In this document: positions 55,641 to 64,000 of the stretch, piece after piece
How positions within the stretch are numbered: position 1 is the first letter of the stretch
Layout: every line of letters starts with the position of its first letter
NCBI RefSeq assembly: GCF_904831005.1
Contig: NZ_LR882982.1
Location: forward strand, 3,472,001-3,536,000
Reading direction: 5' to 3'
Length of the DNA: 64,000 bases
Source of the DNA: Microbacterium hydrocarbonoxydans
GTDB taxonomy: Bacteria; Actinomycetota; Actinomycetes; Actinomycetales; Microbacteriaceae
Made by a program: the position numbers and the translations under genes
Notes under the pieces: generated by a model
What the model saw: the letters and a program-made list of their open reading frames with translations, nothing else
The model's database searches: none
What the model was told of the DNA's origin: nothing

Positions 55641-57470
55641 TCAGGGCGCGTCGCCGAAGGGGATCGCGTCCCCTTCGATGCCGGCCGAGAGCGCCACGAG
55701 GTCGGTGAGCGCGGTGGTCATCAGGGCACGGTCCGAGTCGCTGAGCGGGTGGTGTCCTGCGAGCAGCGCCTGGATGTAGAGCAGCTGCACGGTGCGTGCG
55801 AACACGGCGTGGTCCTGCACGCGCACGAGCGCGCGGACCACCCTGTTCGACCAGTTGAGGCACAGCCGGGCGGTCGGGTCATCGTCGCGAGACGACGAGA
55901 GCGTGCTGTCGATGCGGTCGAGCACGCCGCCCCACAGCGATCCGGTGATGCCCTTGGTGCGTCCGCGGTCGAGGCGGCGCAGCACTTCGGGGTCCACGAC
56001 GTAGAGTGCCGCGAGGTCGGGCCGATCGATCGACCGCACGGTCACGGAGCACCCGGATGCCGCGAGCACGCCGCCTGCCCGTGCCTCGAGAGCGACCGCG
56101 AGGTCGCGATCGTCGAGCGGGGGAGGGTCGAGCCGGTCGAGCTCGCCCGTCACATCGACCGCCTCGACGCTGATGTGCGGGTAGAGGTCGGGAAGCATCC
56201 GCACGAGATCGGCGTCGTACAGGTAACCGCCGTTCACCAGTACTTCGGAGCCGGGCGAGATCCCCGCCACCTGGCGGAATTCGTCGACCGTCGCGGCATA
56301 TCGCACATGCGGGAACCGCTCGACGAGATCGCCGACGCGCAGAGTGCCGTGCGTGGTCTCGAGAGTCAGCCAGCGCGTGATGAACCGCGCGAGCTCCTCG
56401 TCGTGGCGCACGAGGGATTTGAGTCCGACCTCGTGGATCGCCACGAACTGGGCGAGCCGGTGCGGTTCACGAAGGCCGAGTTCGAGGATCCATCGACGGA
56501 TGCCTGCGCCCAGCTGCTCGCGCGCTCGCTCGAGCGCCGCATCGTCGACGAGCGACTCCCGACTCGCGGTGGGCGCGAGGCCGGTCGAGTCGATCACCGC
56601 ACGCACGAAGAACGCCCAGTCGGGGAGCAGATCGTCGACCCGCTCCGAGAGCAGCATCCGGCCCAGGTACATCCTGGTCGCCTGTCGTGCACCGGGAGGT
56701 GGCGCGAAGGGCAGCACGTAGGCGAGGCCGCGGGTGCCGGTGGCCGACTCGCTCAGCTCGATCACGTCGAGAGGTGCGGCACCGAGCAGGTCGCGCCCGT
56801 ATTCGACTGCCTCTTCGGGGTGCTCACCGGCGTCGAGGAACGGTGCGCGACGCGTGACGTCGAGCTCGCCGTTCGGAGTGTCGATCGTGACCCGCACGGG
56901 CAGGAACTCGGCGAAGGTCGTCGCGAGCTCGCGCACGGCGCTGAGCCGCAGCAGCTCGTCGGCATCGAAGCGGGGTGTCAGATGCACGCTCGTGCCGACG
57001 GGGAGGTCGTCATCGATCTCGACCACGCGGAAGGTGCCGTCGGCGCTGCCGGTCCACTCGACGGCAGAGCCGCCCTTGGCGCTGCGGGAGCGGATCACGA
57101 TGGTGTCGGCGACCATGAAGCAGCTGAGCAGGCCGATGCCGAACTGGCCGAGGTAGTCGCTGCGGGGAAGATCGAAGATGTCGCGCTTCGAGCTGCGTCC
57201 CACCGTGGCGAGCAGATCTGCCACCTCGTCGGAGGTCAGGCCGATGCCGTCGTCGCGCAGCACGAACTCGGGAGACGAATCGCTGAGGGGAGTGATCCGG
57301 ATGCGCCCGCCGACGCCGTCGACCTCGTGGCGCGCGGTCACGGCGTCGCGGGCGTTCTGCAGCAGTTCGCGCAGGTACACCCGCGGGCTCGAATAGATGT
57401 GGCGACTGAGTAGGTCGACGACTCCCCGCAGATCCACCTGGAACTGCTGCACGTCAGCACTCACCCGCAT
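55641..57470 (-). CDS. Divergent HSP90 (HtpG-like) chaperone
   Basis: 609 residues. The GHKL ATPase pocket is complete: E35 and N39 in RELLQNARD, D73-x-G-x-G in LRDDGIGL, GRSSKRD and the G2 loop YLGQFGIGLLSCF (about 106-118). The N-terminal 350 residues follow HtpG; the last part is diverged and there is no MEEVD tail. ATG 57470 follows GAGAGG. Regular HtpG is about 630 residues, so this may be the main HtpG or a specialised version paired with the TPR protein. Confidence 0.85.
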   Translation of the reverse strand: MRVSADVQQFQVDLRGVVDLLSRHIYSSPRVYLRELLQNARDAVTARHEVDGVGGRIRITPLSDSSPEFVLRDDGIGLTSDEVADLLATVGRSSKRDIFDLPRSDYLGQFGIGLLSCFMVADTIVIRSRSAKGGSAVEWTGSADGTFRVVEIDDDLPVGTSVHLTPRFDADELLRLSAVRELATTFAEFLPVRVTIDTPNGELDVTRRAPFLDAGEHPEEAVEYGRDLLGAAPLDVIELSESATGTRGLAYVLPFAPPPGARQATRMYLGRMLLSERVDDLLPDWAFFVRAVIDSTGLAPTASRESLVDDAALERAREQLGAGIRRWILELGLREPHRLAQFVAIHEVGLKSLVRHDEELARFITRWLTLETTHGTLRVGDLVERFPHVRYAATVDEFRQVAGISPGSEVLVNGGYLYDADLVRMLPDLYPHISVEAVDVTGELDRLDPPPLDDRDLAVALEARAGGVLAASGCSVTVRSIDRPDLAALYVVDPEVLRRLDRGRTKGITGSLWGGVLDRIDSTLSSSRDDDPTARLCLNWSNRVVRALVRVQDHAVFARTVQLLYIQALLAGHHPLSDSDRALMTTALTDLVALSAGIEGDAIPFGDAP

Positions 57471-57523
57471 CGCCTCTCGTCGGACCCGCTCGAGCCTAAC
57501 AACAACCCCGATGCCGGTGCCGG

Positions 57524-57553
57524 TTCGGAACCCGGCGGGGTATGCCGTATGCT
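57524..57553 (+). promoter_or_regulatory. Promoter upstream of tRNA-Trp-secE
   Basis: TTCGGA (57524-57529) and TATGCT (57548-57553) with an 18-bp spacer, in the divergent gap between the HSP90-like gene and tRNA-Trp. A second hexamer, TAGGCT on the minus strand near 57494-57499, could serve the HSP90-like gene. Confidence 0.5.
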
Positions 57554-57652
57554 TGAGGAGCAGTTGTTGTCTGCATTCTTTCGCCGTGCCCCGGTCCTTC
57601 CGGTCAGGTTTCGGTGGCAGGATGAAGATCACACCCGAGACCACCGGTCTCT

Positions 57653-57725
<73 letters not shown>

Positions 57726-57764
57726 CGCGTCAGCGCACGCTGACACACGAAAGGTACATTCAGG

Positions 57765-58037
57765 ATGGATCAGGACGAACCGCGCGGCGATGTCGTCGCG
57801 GCCGGCGCCACCCGCGAGAAGAAGCGCGGACCCCTCGGCTTCTTCGGGAGCATCGCCCTGTTCTTCCGTCAGGTCATCGCCGAGCTTCGCAAGGTCGTCA
57901 CGCCGACCCGCAAGGAGCTGGTCAAGTTCACCGCGGTCGTGCTGGTCTTCGTTCTGATCGTCATGGGCATCGTCTACGGACTGGACACCTTGTTCGCGTG
58001 GGTGACGCACATTGTTTTCGGAGTTCCCGGCGCCTGA
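57765..58037 (+). CDS. secE: Preprotein translocase subunit SecE
   Basis: 90 residues: soluble N-terminus, the conserved cytosolic helix IAELRKVVTPTRKEL, and one membrane helix (about 52-75). This single-helix form is the usual actinobacterial SecE. It stabilises SecY in the translocon. ATG 57765 is 39 nt after tRNA-Trp. Followed by nusG after 41 nt. Confidence 0.97.
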   Translation: MDQDEPRGDVVAAGATREKKRGPLGFFGSIALFFRQVIAELRKVVTPTRKELVKFTAVVLVFVLIVMGIVYGLDTLFAWVTHIVFGVPGA

Positions 58038-58078
58038 TGCCCTTGCGGCTCGTGCCGCAATGATTGGAAAGAAACAAC

Positions 58079-59146
58079 GTGTCTGAACGATATTCCGACG
58101 ACGCCGACTGGGCGACTGCCGCTGAGCAGTCCAGCGAGGAAGACGAGGCCCAGGAGGGCAACGTCCTCGCAGCCGAGGAGAACTCCGTCACGTCGGCCGA
58201 GCACGTCGCCCTCCACATCGAGGACGTCGACGGCGAGGGCGACGACACCACCGATGAAGACACCGACATCGAAATCGACGACCCGGAGGCTGACGCGATC
58301 GTGAACGACGCTCTCAACCTGGACGAAGCGGCTGAGTCTGAGGCTGCCGCTGAGGTCCTCAACGATTCTGTGGCGGAAGAGACCGCCGAGCTCGAGGCCG
58401 CTGCGGCCGACGAGGTCACCCCGTACGACGGGCCCGACCTCGGGGACGACGCTGCCGATGACGAGGCCGCTGCCGATGAGGCTGCTGCCGACGAGGACGC
58501 AGCCGACGAGGACGACGCGGAGGAAGACCCGTACGAGGCCTTCCGTCTCGACCTGCGCATGCTTCCCGGCAAGTGGTACGTCATCCACTCCTACGCGGGC
58601 TTCGAGCGCAAGGTCAAGGCGAACATCGAGCAGCGCAAGTCGACGCTCGAGGTCGAGGACGAGATCTACCAGGTCGAGGTCCCGATGGAAGATGTCGTCG
58701 AGATCAAGAACGGCCAGCGCAAGATGGTCACCCGCGTGCGCATCCCGGGTTACGTGCTCGTGCGCATGGAGCTCACGGAAGACACCTGGTCGGTCGTGCG
58801 CCACACCCCGGGTGTCACCGGCTTCGTGGGCAACGCTCACAACCCCACGCCGCTCCGCTTCGAAGAGGCCTTCAACATGCTGAAGTCGCTCGTCGAGGTC
58901 AAGGACGTGCCGACCGCCAAGAACATCGCGGCCAAGGGCGGCCTCGCCGTCGCGCGTCCGCTGCCCGCCGAGGTCGACTTCGAGATCGGCGAGACCATCA
59001 CGATCAAGGAGGGCTCGTTCGCGGGTCTTCCCGGTTCGATCAGCGAGATCAAGCCCGAGAGCGGCAAGCTCACCGTGCTCGTCTCGCTCTTCGAGCGCGA
59101 GACCCCGGTCGAGCTGTCGTTCGACCAGGTCACCAAGATGGGCTGA
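58079..59146 (+). CDS. nusG: Transcription antitermination factor NusG with acidic N-terminal extension
   Basis: 355 residues. The NGN domain starts near residue 155 (KWYVIHSYAGFERKVKANIEQRK) and the KOW domain near 300 (ETITIKEGSFAGLPGSI, GKLTVLVSLFERETPVELSFDQVTKM in part). The first 150 residues are a strongly acidic low-complexity region with Asp/Glu/Ala repeats. E. coli NusG has 181 residues; other actinobacteria also carry extensions, but usually shorter. GTG 58079 with GGAAAG 8 nt upstream is preferred to the upstream TTG. Confidence 0.96.
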   Translation: MSERYSDDADWATAAEQSSEEDEAQEGNVLAAEENSVTSAEHVALHIEDVDGEGDDTTDEDTDIEIDDPEADAIVNDALNLDEAAESEAAAEVLNDSVAEETAELEAAAADEVTPYDGPDLGDDAADDEAAADEAAADEDAADEDDAEEDPYEAFRLDLRMLPGKWYVIHSYAGFERKVKANIEQRKSTLEVEDEIYQVEVPMEDVVEIKNGQRKMVTRVRIPGYVLVRMELTEDTWSVVRHTPGVTGFVGNAHNPTPLRFEEAFNMLKSLVEVKDVPTAKNIAAKGGLAVARPLPAEVDFEIGETITIKEGSFAGLPGSISEIKPESGKLTVLVSLFERETPVELSFDQVTKMG

Positions 59147-59164
59147 CCTCAGCCTCTCGAAGTG

Positions 59165-59204
59165 CGCGAGAACGGCCGTCCCTCCGGGGGCGGCCGTTCT
59201 CGCG
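59165..59204 (+). terminator. Terminator after nusG
   Basis: Perfect 14-bp stem (59165-59178 with 59191-59204, arm CGCGAGAACGGCCG) about 20 nt after the nusG stop. It separates secE-nusG from rplK-rplA. Confidence 0.85.
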
Positions 59205-59279
59205 TTCGCCGACGGATGCGTCGCGTGCGCGGGCGGTCGACCGCGCCGGCGCAGGGGCTGTGCCCGGCCTCGCTGCCCG

Positions 59280-59450
59280 GCGCTGTGCCCGGCGCTGTGC
59301 GGGGCCACTTCTGCATCCCCGAGTCGGCGCGGGGCCACTTCCGCATCCGAACCGGGCCGTTCGGGTGCGTTACTGGCCCCACGGCATCCGCACCGCCCTC
59401 CCCGCCCGGCATCCGCACCGCCCTCCCCGCCCGGCATCCGCACCCACCGC
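59280..59450. repeat. Short repeats in the nusG-rplK gap
   Basis: The gap 59147-59627 holds three repeat sets after the terminator: CCCGGCGCTGTG copies at about 59278 and 59290, two GGGGCCACTTC(T/C)GCATCC copies at about 59302 and 59332, and a 25-bp tandem unit GGCATCCGCACCGCCCTCCCCGCCC (two full copies and a partial third, about 59384-59445). No gene is seen. The rplK promoter follows. Confidence 0.8.
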
Positions 59451-59510
59451 CCGCCCGCCCACCCGCCAGGGTGCCTGAGGCGGCGGTAGTCCGCGTGCCC
59501 GCGGATCGGG

Positions 59511-59516
59511 TAGACT
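59511..59516 (+). promoter_or_regulatory. Probable rplK -10 (TAGACT)
   Basis: TAGACT about 115 nt before rplK, leaving a long leader typical for an L1-controlled operon. The -35 is not clear. Confidence 0.5.
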
Positions 59517-59627
59517 TGTGTGGTTTGCGTGCCGCTTCGGCGTGCGCGCAGACGACCGCAGCCCGGAGATGCCGGGTTCGCGGGAGAGCGGATGCACACG
59601 GCACCCGTTCGATGAAAGGAAGAGGAT

Positions 59628-60059
59628 ATGGCACCGAAGAAGAAGGTGACCGGCCTGATCAAGCTTCAGATCAACGCCGGTGCAGCCAACCCGGCGCCGC
59701 CGATCGGCCCCGCGCTCGGTCAGCATGGCGTCAACATCATGGAGTTCTGCAAGGCGTACAACGCCGCGACCGAGTCGCAGCGCGGCAACGTCATCCCCGT
59801 CGAGATCACCGTCTACGAGGACCGCAGCTTCACCTTCGTCCTGAAGACCCCGCCTGCCGCGGAGCTCATCAAGAAGGCAGCCGGCGTGCCCAAGGGCTCG
59901 TCGACGCCTCACACGGTCAAGGTCGCGAAGATCACCAAGGACCAGGTCCGTCAGATCGCCGAGACCAAGCAGGCCGACCTGAACGCTAACGACATCGAGG
60001 CTGCCTCGAAGATCATCGCCGGCACCGCCCGTTCCATGGGCATCACGGTCGAGGGCTGA
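59628..60059 (+). CDS. rplK: 50S ribosomal protein L11
   Basis: 143 residues with the L11 N-terminal proline-rich stretch ([37 protein letters not shown], in part) and the C-terminal rRNA-binding region [11 protein letters not shown]. It forms the GTPase-associated stalk base with 23S rRNA. AGGAAGAGG before the ATG is a good ribosome-binding site. Followed by rplA after 11 nt. Confidence 0.98.
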
Positions 60060-60070
60060 GGAGAATAATC

Positions 60071-60760
60071 ATGGCTACGAAGTCAAAGGCTTACAAGGCT
60101 GCCGCCGAGAAGATCGAGGCAGACCGTTTCTACACTCCCACCGAGGCTGTCGCTCTCGCCAAGGAGACCGGCTCGTCGAAGTTCGACTCGACCGTCGAGG
60201 TCGCGCTGAAGCTCGCAGTCGACCCCCGCAAGGCAGACCAGATGGTGCGCGGCACCGTCATCCTGCCCCACGGCACCGGTAAGACCGCTCGCGTCATCGT
60301 CTTCGCCACCGGCCCCGCGGCCGAGGCAGCGATCGCCGCAGGTGCAGATGAGGTCGGCGGCGCCGAGCTCATCGAGAAGGTCGCCGCAGGCTGGACCGCG
60401 TTCGACGCGGCCGTCTCGACCCCGGAGCTCATGGGCCAGGTCGGTCGTCTCGGAAAGGTCCTGGGTCCGCGTGGACTCATGCCGAACCCGAAGACCGGCA
60501 CCGTGACCCCCAACACGGCCAAGGCCGTCGAGGAGATCAAGGGCGGAAAGATCGAGTTCCGCGTCGACAAGCACGCCAACGTGCACTTCGTCGTCGGCAA
60601 GTCGTCGTTCTCGGCCGAGCAGCTCGACGAGAACATCGGCGCAGCGCTCGAGGAGATCGTCCGCCTCAAGCCGTCGAGCTCGAAGGGCCGTTACATCCAG
60701 AAGGGCGCCGTGTCGACCACGTTCGGCCCCGGCATCCCGCTGGACGTCAACGCCATCTGA
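60071..60760 (+). CDS. rplA: 50S ribosomal protein L1
   Basis: 229 residues with L1 hallmarks [27 protein letters not shown] (in part), [22 protein letters not shown] and the end [14 protein letters not shown]1 forms the mobile stalk at the tRNA exit and usually represses its own operon by binding the mRNA leader. GAGGAG site upstream. A strong terminator follows. Confidence 0.98.
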   Translation: MATKSKAYKAAAEKIEADRFYTPTEAVALAKETGSSKFDSTVEVALKLAVDPRKADQMVRGTVILPHGTGKTARVIVFATGPAAEAAIAAGADEVGGAELIEKVAAGWTAFDAAVSTPELMGQVGRLGKVLGPRGLMPNPKTGTVTPNTAKAVEEIKGGKIEFRVDKHANVHFVVGKSSFSAEQLDENIGAALEEIVRLKPSSSKGRYIQKGAVSTTFGPGIPLDVNAI

Positions 60761-60769
60761 GTGTGATTC

Positions 60770-60803
60770 ACGAAAGGCCCCCGCATCTGCGGGGGCCTTT
60801 CTG
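60770..60803 (+). terminator. Terminator after rplA
   Basis: Perfect 14-bp stem GAAAGGCCCCCGCA (60772-60785) with 60788-60801, two-base loop, followed by TGCG. Confidence 0.9.
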
Positions 60804-60918
60804 CGTGCCGGCACGGACATCCGGCGTCATCGGATGTGGGATGCTGGCGACAGTCCGCGTACTGTAGGTGAGTTCCGCGCCACAGCACTCGCGCCTCACC
60901 GCACCCCAGGAGGGTCAC

Positions 60919-61731
60919 ATGTCCCGTCGTCTCATCGCCGTCACCGCACTGGTCGTCGCCGCAGCAGCTCTCACCGCCTGCAGCGGCAGCACCGCTCCCG
61001 CCGAGAGCGGCTCGAGTGACGGTGGGTCCGGCTTCGGCCTCGTCTCGGACGGCACTCTGACGGTCGCGACCGAGGGCACGTACCGTCCGTTCAGCTTCCA
61101 CGAGGATGGCGGCACCGGTGACCTGACCGGATTCGACGTCGAGATCATCCAGGCGGTCGCCGACAAGCTCGACCTCGAGGTCGAGTTCCAGGAGACGCAG
61201 TGGGACGCGATCTTCGCGGGCCTCGATGCGGGTCGTTTCGACGTGATCGCGAACCAGGTGAGCATCAACGAGGAGCGCCAGGAGAAGTACCTGTTCAGCA
61301 CCCCGTACACCGTCTCTCCGGGCGTCATCGTGGTCGCGGAGGACGACGACTCGATCTCGTCGTTCGACGACCTGGCAGGCAAGACCACCGCGCAGTCGCT
61401 CACCAGCAACTGGTACGAGCTGGCGACCGAGTCCGGTGCCACCGTCGAAGGGGTGGAGGGCTGGGCGCAGGCCGTCGAGCTGCTGCGTCAGGGCCGCGTC
61501 GATGCGACCGTCAACGACAAGCTGACCTTCCTCGACTACGAGACGACCAACAGCCCGTCGGGTCTGAAGATCGCCGCCGAGACCGACGAGGCCGGCGAGC
61601 AGGCGTTCGTGTTCACGAAGGACAAGACCGACCTGGTCGAGGCCGTCGACGGCGCTCTCGACGAGCTGCGCGCCGACGGCACCCTGGCTGAGATCAGCGA
61701 CAAGTACTTCGGCGAGGACGTGACCCAGTAA
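60919..61731 (+). CDS. Polar amino-acid ABC transporter, substrate-binding lipoprotein
   Basis: 270 residues: lipoprotein signal with lipobox LTAC (Cys21), then the family 3 extracellular solute-binding fold (LTVATEGTYRPFSF, TGFDVEIIQAVADKL, WDAIFAGLDAGRFDVIANQVSINEERQEKYLFS in part). Similar to cystine or basic/polar amino acid binding proteins; the substrate is not certain. ATG 60919 is fixed by AGGAGG 7 nt upstream. Confidence 0.9.
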   Translation: MSRRLIAVTALVVAAAALTACSGSTAPAESGSSDGGSGFGLVSDGTLTVATEGTYRPFSFHEDGGTGDLTGFDVEIIQAVADKLDLEVEFQETQWDAIFAGLDAGRFDVIANQVSINEERQEKYLFSTPYTVSPGVIVVAEDDDSISSFDDLAGKTTAQSLTSNWYELATESGATVEGVEGWAQAVELLRQGRVDATVNDKLTFLDYETTNSPSGLKIAAETDEAGEQAFVFTKDKTDLVEAVDGALDELRADGTLAEISDKYFGEDVTQ

Positions 61732-61734
61732 CCC

Positions 61735-62400
61735 ATGGAGAACCCCTGGCAGCTGTTCTTCGACTCGCTCGGCCCGATCGCCCTCGCGGGCGTGACGGTG
61801 ACCGTTCCGCTCGCGCTGATTTCGTTCGCGCTGGGCCTCGTGCTCGCCATCGGCGCGGCGCTCATGCGGATCTCGGTCAACCCCGTGTTGTCGGGCATCG
61901 CCAGGTTCTACATCTCGGTGATCCGTGGCACGCCGATGATCGTGCAGCTGTTCGTGATCTTCTACGGGCTCGGATCGATCGGCCTCAAGCTTGATCCGTG
62001 GACGAGCGCGATCATCGCGTTGTCGCTGAACGTCGGCGGATACGGAGCCGAGGTGGTGCGCGCGGCGATCCTCTCCGTCCCGAAGGGGCAGTGGGAGGCT
62101 GCGTACACGGTCGGCATGAACCGCACGCGCACGCTCACGCGTGTGATCCTGCCGCAGGCCGCTCGCGTCTCGGTGCCCCCACTGTCGAACACGTTCATCT
62201 CGCTGGTGAAGGACACCTCGCTCGCGTCGCTGATCCTCGTCACCGAGCTCTTCAAGGTGGCGCAGCAGATCGCGGCGGCGACTCTGGAGTTCATGGTCGT
62301 GTATCTGGCGGCCGCGCTGGTGTACTGGGTGATCTGTCTGGTGCTGTCGTTCGGCCAGAGCGCCCTCGAGAGGAGACTCGACCGCAATGTCGCTCACTGA
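61735..62400 (+). CDS. Polar amino-acid ABC transporter, permease
   Basis: 221 residues with about five membrane helices; HisM/GlnP-type permease with the [10 protein letters not shown] motif and EAA loop ([27 protein letters not shown] in part). It probably forms a homodimer in the membrane. Four nucleotides after the binding-protein gene and overlapping the ATPase gene by 14 nt. Confidence 0.92.
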   Translation: MENPWQLFFDSLGPIALAGVTVTVPLALISFALGLVLAIGAALMRISVNPVLSGIARFYISVIRGTPMIVQLFVIFYGLGSIGLKLDPWTSAIIALSLNVGGYGAEVVRAAILSVPKGQWEAAYTVGMNRTRTLTRVILPQAARVSVPPLSNTFISLVKDTSLASLILVTELFKVAQQIAAATLEFMVVYLAAALVYWVICLVLSFGQSALERRLDRNVAH

Positions 62401-63208
62401 TCCGGCGCACGCGCCCAGGTCCACCGCAGATGCACTGCTGACCGCCCGCGGCCTGCACAAGCGCTTCGGCGACAACGAGGTGCTTCGGGGCATCGACCTC
62501 ACGCTGCACCGCGGAGAGGTCGTCGTGCTGATCGGTCCGAGCGGATCGGGCAAGACGACGGTGCTGCGTGCGCTCAACGGACTCGAGACGCCGGATGCCG
62601 GCACCATCGTCGTGGCCGGCGGCCCCGACATCGACTTCGCCCCCGCGGATCCGGTGTCGACGCGCATGCGCGCGCAGAAGCGTCTGGCCCTGCGCGATCG
62701 GTCGGCCATGGTGTTCCAGCACCACAACCTCTTCCCGCACCTCACGGTGCTGCAGAACGTGATCGAAGGTCCGTGGCGGGTGCAGGGGAGGCCCAAGGCC
62801 GAGGTGGTCGCCGAGGCCCGCGTCCTTCTCGCGCGAGTCGGGCTCTCCGACAAGGCGGATGCTCGACCGCACGAGCTCTCGGGCGGACAGCAGCAGCGCG
62901 TGGGCATCGTGCGCGCGCTCGCTCTGCGACCCGATCTGCTGCTGTTCGACGAGCCGACGAGCGCGCTCGATCCCGAGCTCGTGGGTGAGGTGCTGCTGGT
63001 GATCAAGGAACTCGCCGACGAGGGATGGAGCATGGTCGTCGTGACGCACGAGCTGAGCTTCGCCCGCGAGGCGGCCGATCATGTGCTGTTCATGGACGGC
63101 GGCGTCGTGGCCGAGCAGGGCGCGCCGGCGCAGATCTTCGGAGACCCGCAGCACGAGCGCACCCAGCGCTTCCTGACCCGCATCCTCCGTCCGCTCGACG
63201 GCGACTGA
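62387..63208 (+). CDS. Polar amino-acid ABC transporter, ATP-binding protein
   Basis: 273 residues. Walker [11 protein letters not shown]-loop [17 protein letters not shown], signature [16 protein letters not shown], Walker [14 protein letters not shown] and H-loop VTHELSFA. The order and motifs match GlnQ/HisP-type (PAAT) importers such as TcyN-like cystine transporters. It ends 7 nt before the convergent LysE-type gene. Confidence 0.93.
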   Translation: MSLTDPAHAPRSTADALLTARGLHKRFGDNEVLRGIDLTLHRGEVVVLIGPSGSGKTTVLRALNGLETPDAGTIVVAGGPDIDFAPADPVSTRMRAQKRLALRDRSAMVFQHHNLFPHLTVLQNVIEGPWRVQGRPKAEVVAEARVLLARVGLSDKADARPHELSGGQQQRVGIVRALALRPDLLLFDEPTSALDPELVGEVLLVIKELADEGWSMVVVTHELSFAREAADHVLFMDGGVVAEQGAPAQIFGDPQHERTQRFLTRILRPLDGD

Positions 63209-63215
63209 CAGCCGA

Positions 63216-63899
63216 TCAGCCGGCGAGCACGGGCAGCACGAGGCTGATGGCGATCACGATCATCACGACGGCGATGATGCCGTCGAGGATCCGCCACGAG
63301 CGCTCGGTGCGCAGCCACCGGCCGAGATGGCGCGCGCCGAATCCCAGGGCCGTGAACCAGATGATGCTCGCGGCGATCGCGCCTGCCGCGAACAGCCAGC
63401 GCTCGTCGCCGTGCGTCGCCGCGATGGATCCGAGCATGAGCACGGTGTCGAGATACACATGCGGGTTCAGCCAGGTGAGGGCGAGCACGGTGAGCAGCAC
63501 GGGTGCGAGGGCGGTGCGGGGGGTGGTGCCCGTCGTGAGCGTGGCTGTCGCCGTGCGGCCGGTCGCCGCGTCGGTGCTCTGCGCGACGGCATTCGCGTCG
63601 GTCACCTGCAGTTCCTCGCCGCCCCGCCAGGCCCGGCGGGCTGCCAGCACGCCGTAGACCAGCAGGAATGCGGCACCGGCCCAGCGTGCGACGACCACGA
63701 GCCACGGGGCGGCGGAGATCACGACTCCGAGTCCGGCGACCCCGGCAGCGATGAGCAGTGCGTCCGACACCGCGCACACGACGACGACGGGAAGCACGTG
63801 CTCGCGCCGGATGCCCTGCCGCAGCACGAAGACGTTCTGGGCGCCGATCGCGACGATGAGGGAGAGACCGAGTCCGAGACCCGAGAACACGGAGAGCAT
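63216..63899 (-). CDS. LysE/ArgO-family amino acid exporter
   Basis: 227 residues, about six membrane helices, with the LysE signature [29 protein letters not shown] in the first 35 residues (in part) and [18 protein letters not shown] in the middle. It should export lysine and/or arginine. Divergent from a LysG-type regulator, the standard pair as in corynebacteria. TACCGT lies 6 nt before ATG 63899. Confidence 0.93.
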   Translation of the reverse strand: MLSVFSGLGLGLSLIVAIGAQNVFVLRQGIRREHVLPVVVVCAVSDALLIAAGVAGLGVVISAAPWLVVVARWAGAAFLLVYGVLAARRAWRGGEELQVTDANAVAQSTDAATGRTATATLTTGTTPRTALAPVLLTVLALTWLNPHVYLDTVLMLGSIAATHGDERWLFAAGAIAASIIWFTALGFGARHLGRWLRTERSWRILDGIIAVVMIVIAISLVLPVLAG

Positions 63900-63905
63900 G
63901 TGTCA

Positions 63906-63911
63906 ACGGTA
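63906..63911 (-). promoter_or_regulatory. -10 hexamer TACCGT before the LysE-type gene
   Basis: Ends 6 nt before ATG 63899; leaderless spacing. Confidence 0.55.
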
Positions 63912-63956
63912 GGACCGCTCGAGCAACAGCGCCAGCGAGGATTCCTTGTGAACCAT

Positions 63957-63962
63957 TAGCAT
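63957..63962 (+). promoter_or_regulatory. -10 hexamer TAGCAT before the LysG-type gene
   Basis: Ends 7 nt before GTG 63970; leaderless spacing. The 70-bp divergent gap (63900-63969) must hold the regulator site. Confidence 0.55.
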
Positions 63963-63969
63963 CGCTCAT

Positions 63970-64000
63970 GTGAAGATCGATCCCGAACTCGCGTCCACGG
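63970..64000 (+). CDS. lysG: LysG/ArgP-type LysR regulator, N-terminal end (partial)
   Basis: Only the first ten codons are in the window, reading VKIDPELAST, from GTG 63970. This matches the N-termini of LysG/ArgP regulators, and the gene is divergent from the lysine/arginine exporter that LysG activates in corynebacteria when lysine or arginine accumulates. The rest lies outside the window, so the call leans on context. Confidence 0.7.
   Translation, partial: MKIDPELAST

Noticed and set aside
52787..57470. HSP90-TPR pair as a known named defence system
   Set aside because: I could not match it to a described system from the sequence alone, so it is reported as an open observation.
59149..59989. 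Arg/Pro-rich frames in the nusG-rplK gap
   Set aside because: Low-complexity translation of GC-rich repeats; overlaps rplK out of frame.

Overview
High-GC actinobacterial chromosome. Gene content, ribosomal gene order without rpsD next to rpoA, GTG/TTG starts, acidic tails on NusG and L17 and the intergenic repeat types all point to Microbacteriaceae, most likely Microbacterium. There is no prophage, transposase, CRISPR array or plasmid gene. About 58 protein genes and one tRNA gene (Trp, CCA) are supported.

Layout. 1-8963: end of the spc operon and the alpha operon (rplO end, secY, adk, map, infA, rpmJ, rpsM, rpsK, rpoA, rplQ), split between map and infA by two repeat arrays, a DUF559/AbiEi-like gene and a membrane-anchored DsbA-like thioredoxin. 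9041-15317: acyl-CoA ligase, TauE/SafE permease, a HadA/HadB-like MaoC pair with murB, then pnuC-nadR (nicotinamide riboside salvage). 15322-21495: five overlapping genes (MoxR ATPase, unknown, metallopeptidase-VWA, unknown, PaaK-like ligase), the best candidate here for an undescribed system. 21527-26204: VOC protein, aspartate aminotransferase, alanine dehydrogenase with a divergent Lrp regulator, AraC regulator. 26640-31915: glyoxylate shunt (aceA, aceB) with a divergent RamB/PrpR-type regulator. 31922-37722: HAD hydrolase, phosphonate-type ABC transporter and RpiR regulator behind a sequence matching the PhoP PHO box. 38170-48073: complete putrescine-to-succinate pathway with a PucR regulator. 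48209-52604: LuxR/histidine-kinase pair, DedA protein, pyruvate oxidase. 52787-57470: a divergent HSP90 paired with a large TPR protein. 57653-60760: tRNA-Trp, secE, nusG, rplK, rplA. 60919-64000: polar amino-acid ABC transporter, LysE exporter and the start of a divergent LysG regulator.

Two patterns run through the window. First, at least 15 genes have a -10-like hexamer exactly 6-7 nt before the start codon, which is the architecture of leaderless mRNAs. Second, two families of intergenic repeats recur: a roughly 92-bp unit built around GAGACCC/GGGTCTC arms (three arrays), and a GTTTCGTCTCG/CGAGACGAAAC element in forward/reverse pairs (three sites).

As remembered, in other actinobacteria the MaoC pair, murB, aspC, secE-nusG and rplK-rplA lie close together. 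Here the same order is kept but spread over about 49 kb, so the MoxR operon and the 23-57 kb segment look like accessory insertions into a conserved backbone. All functional statements rest on reading the sequence; no database search was run.
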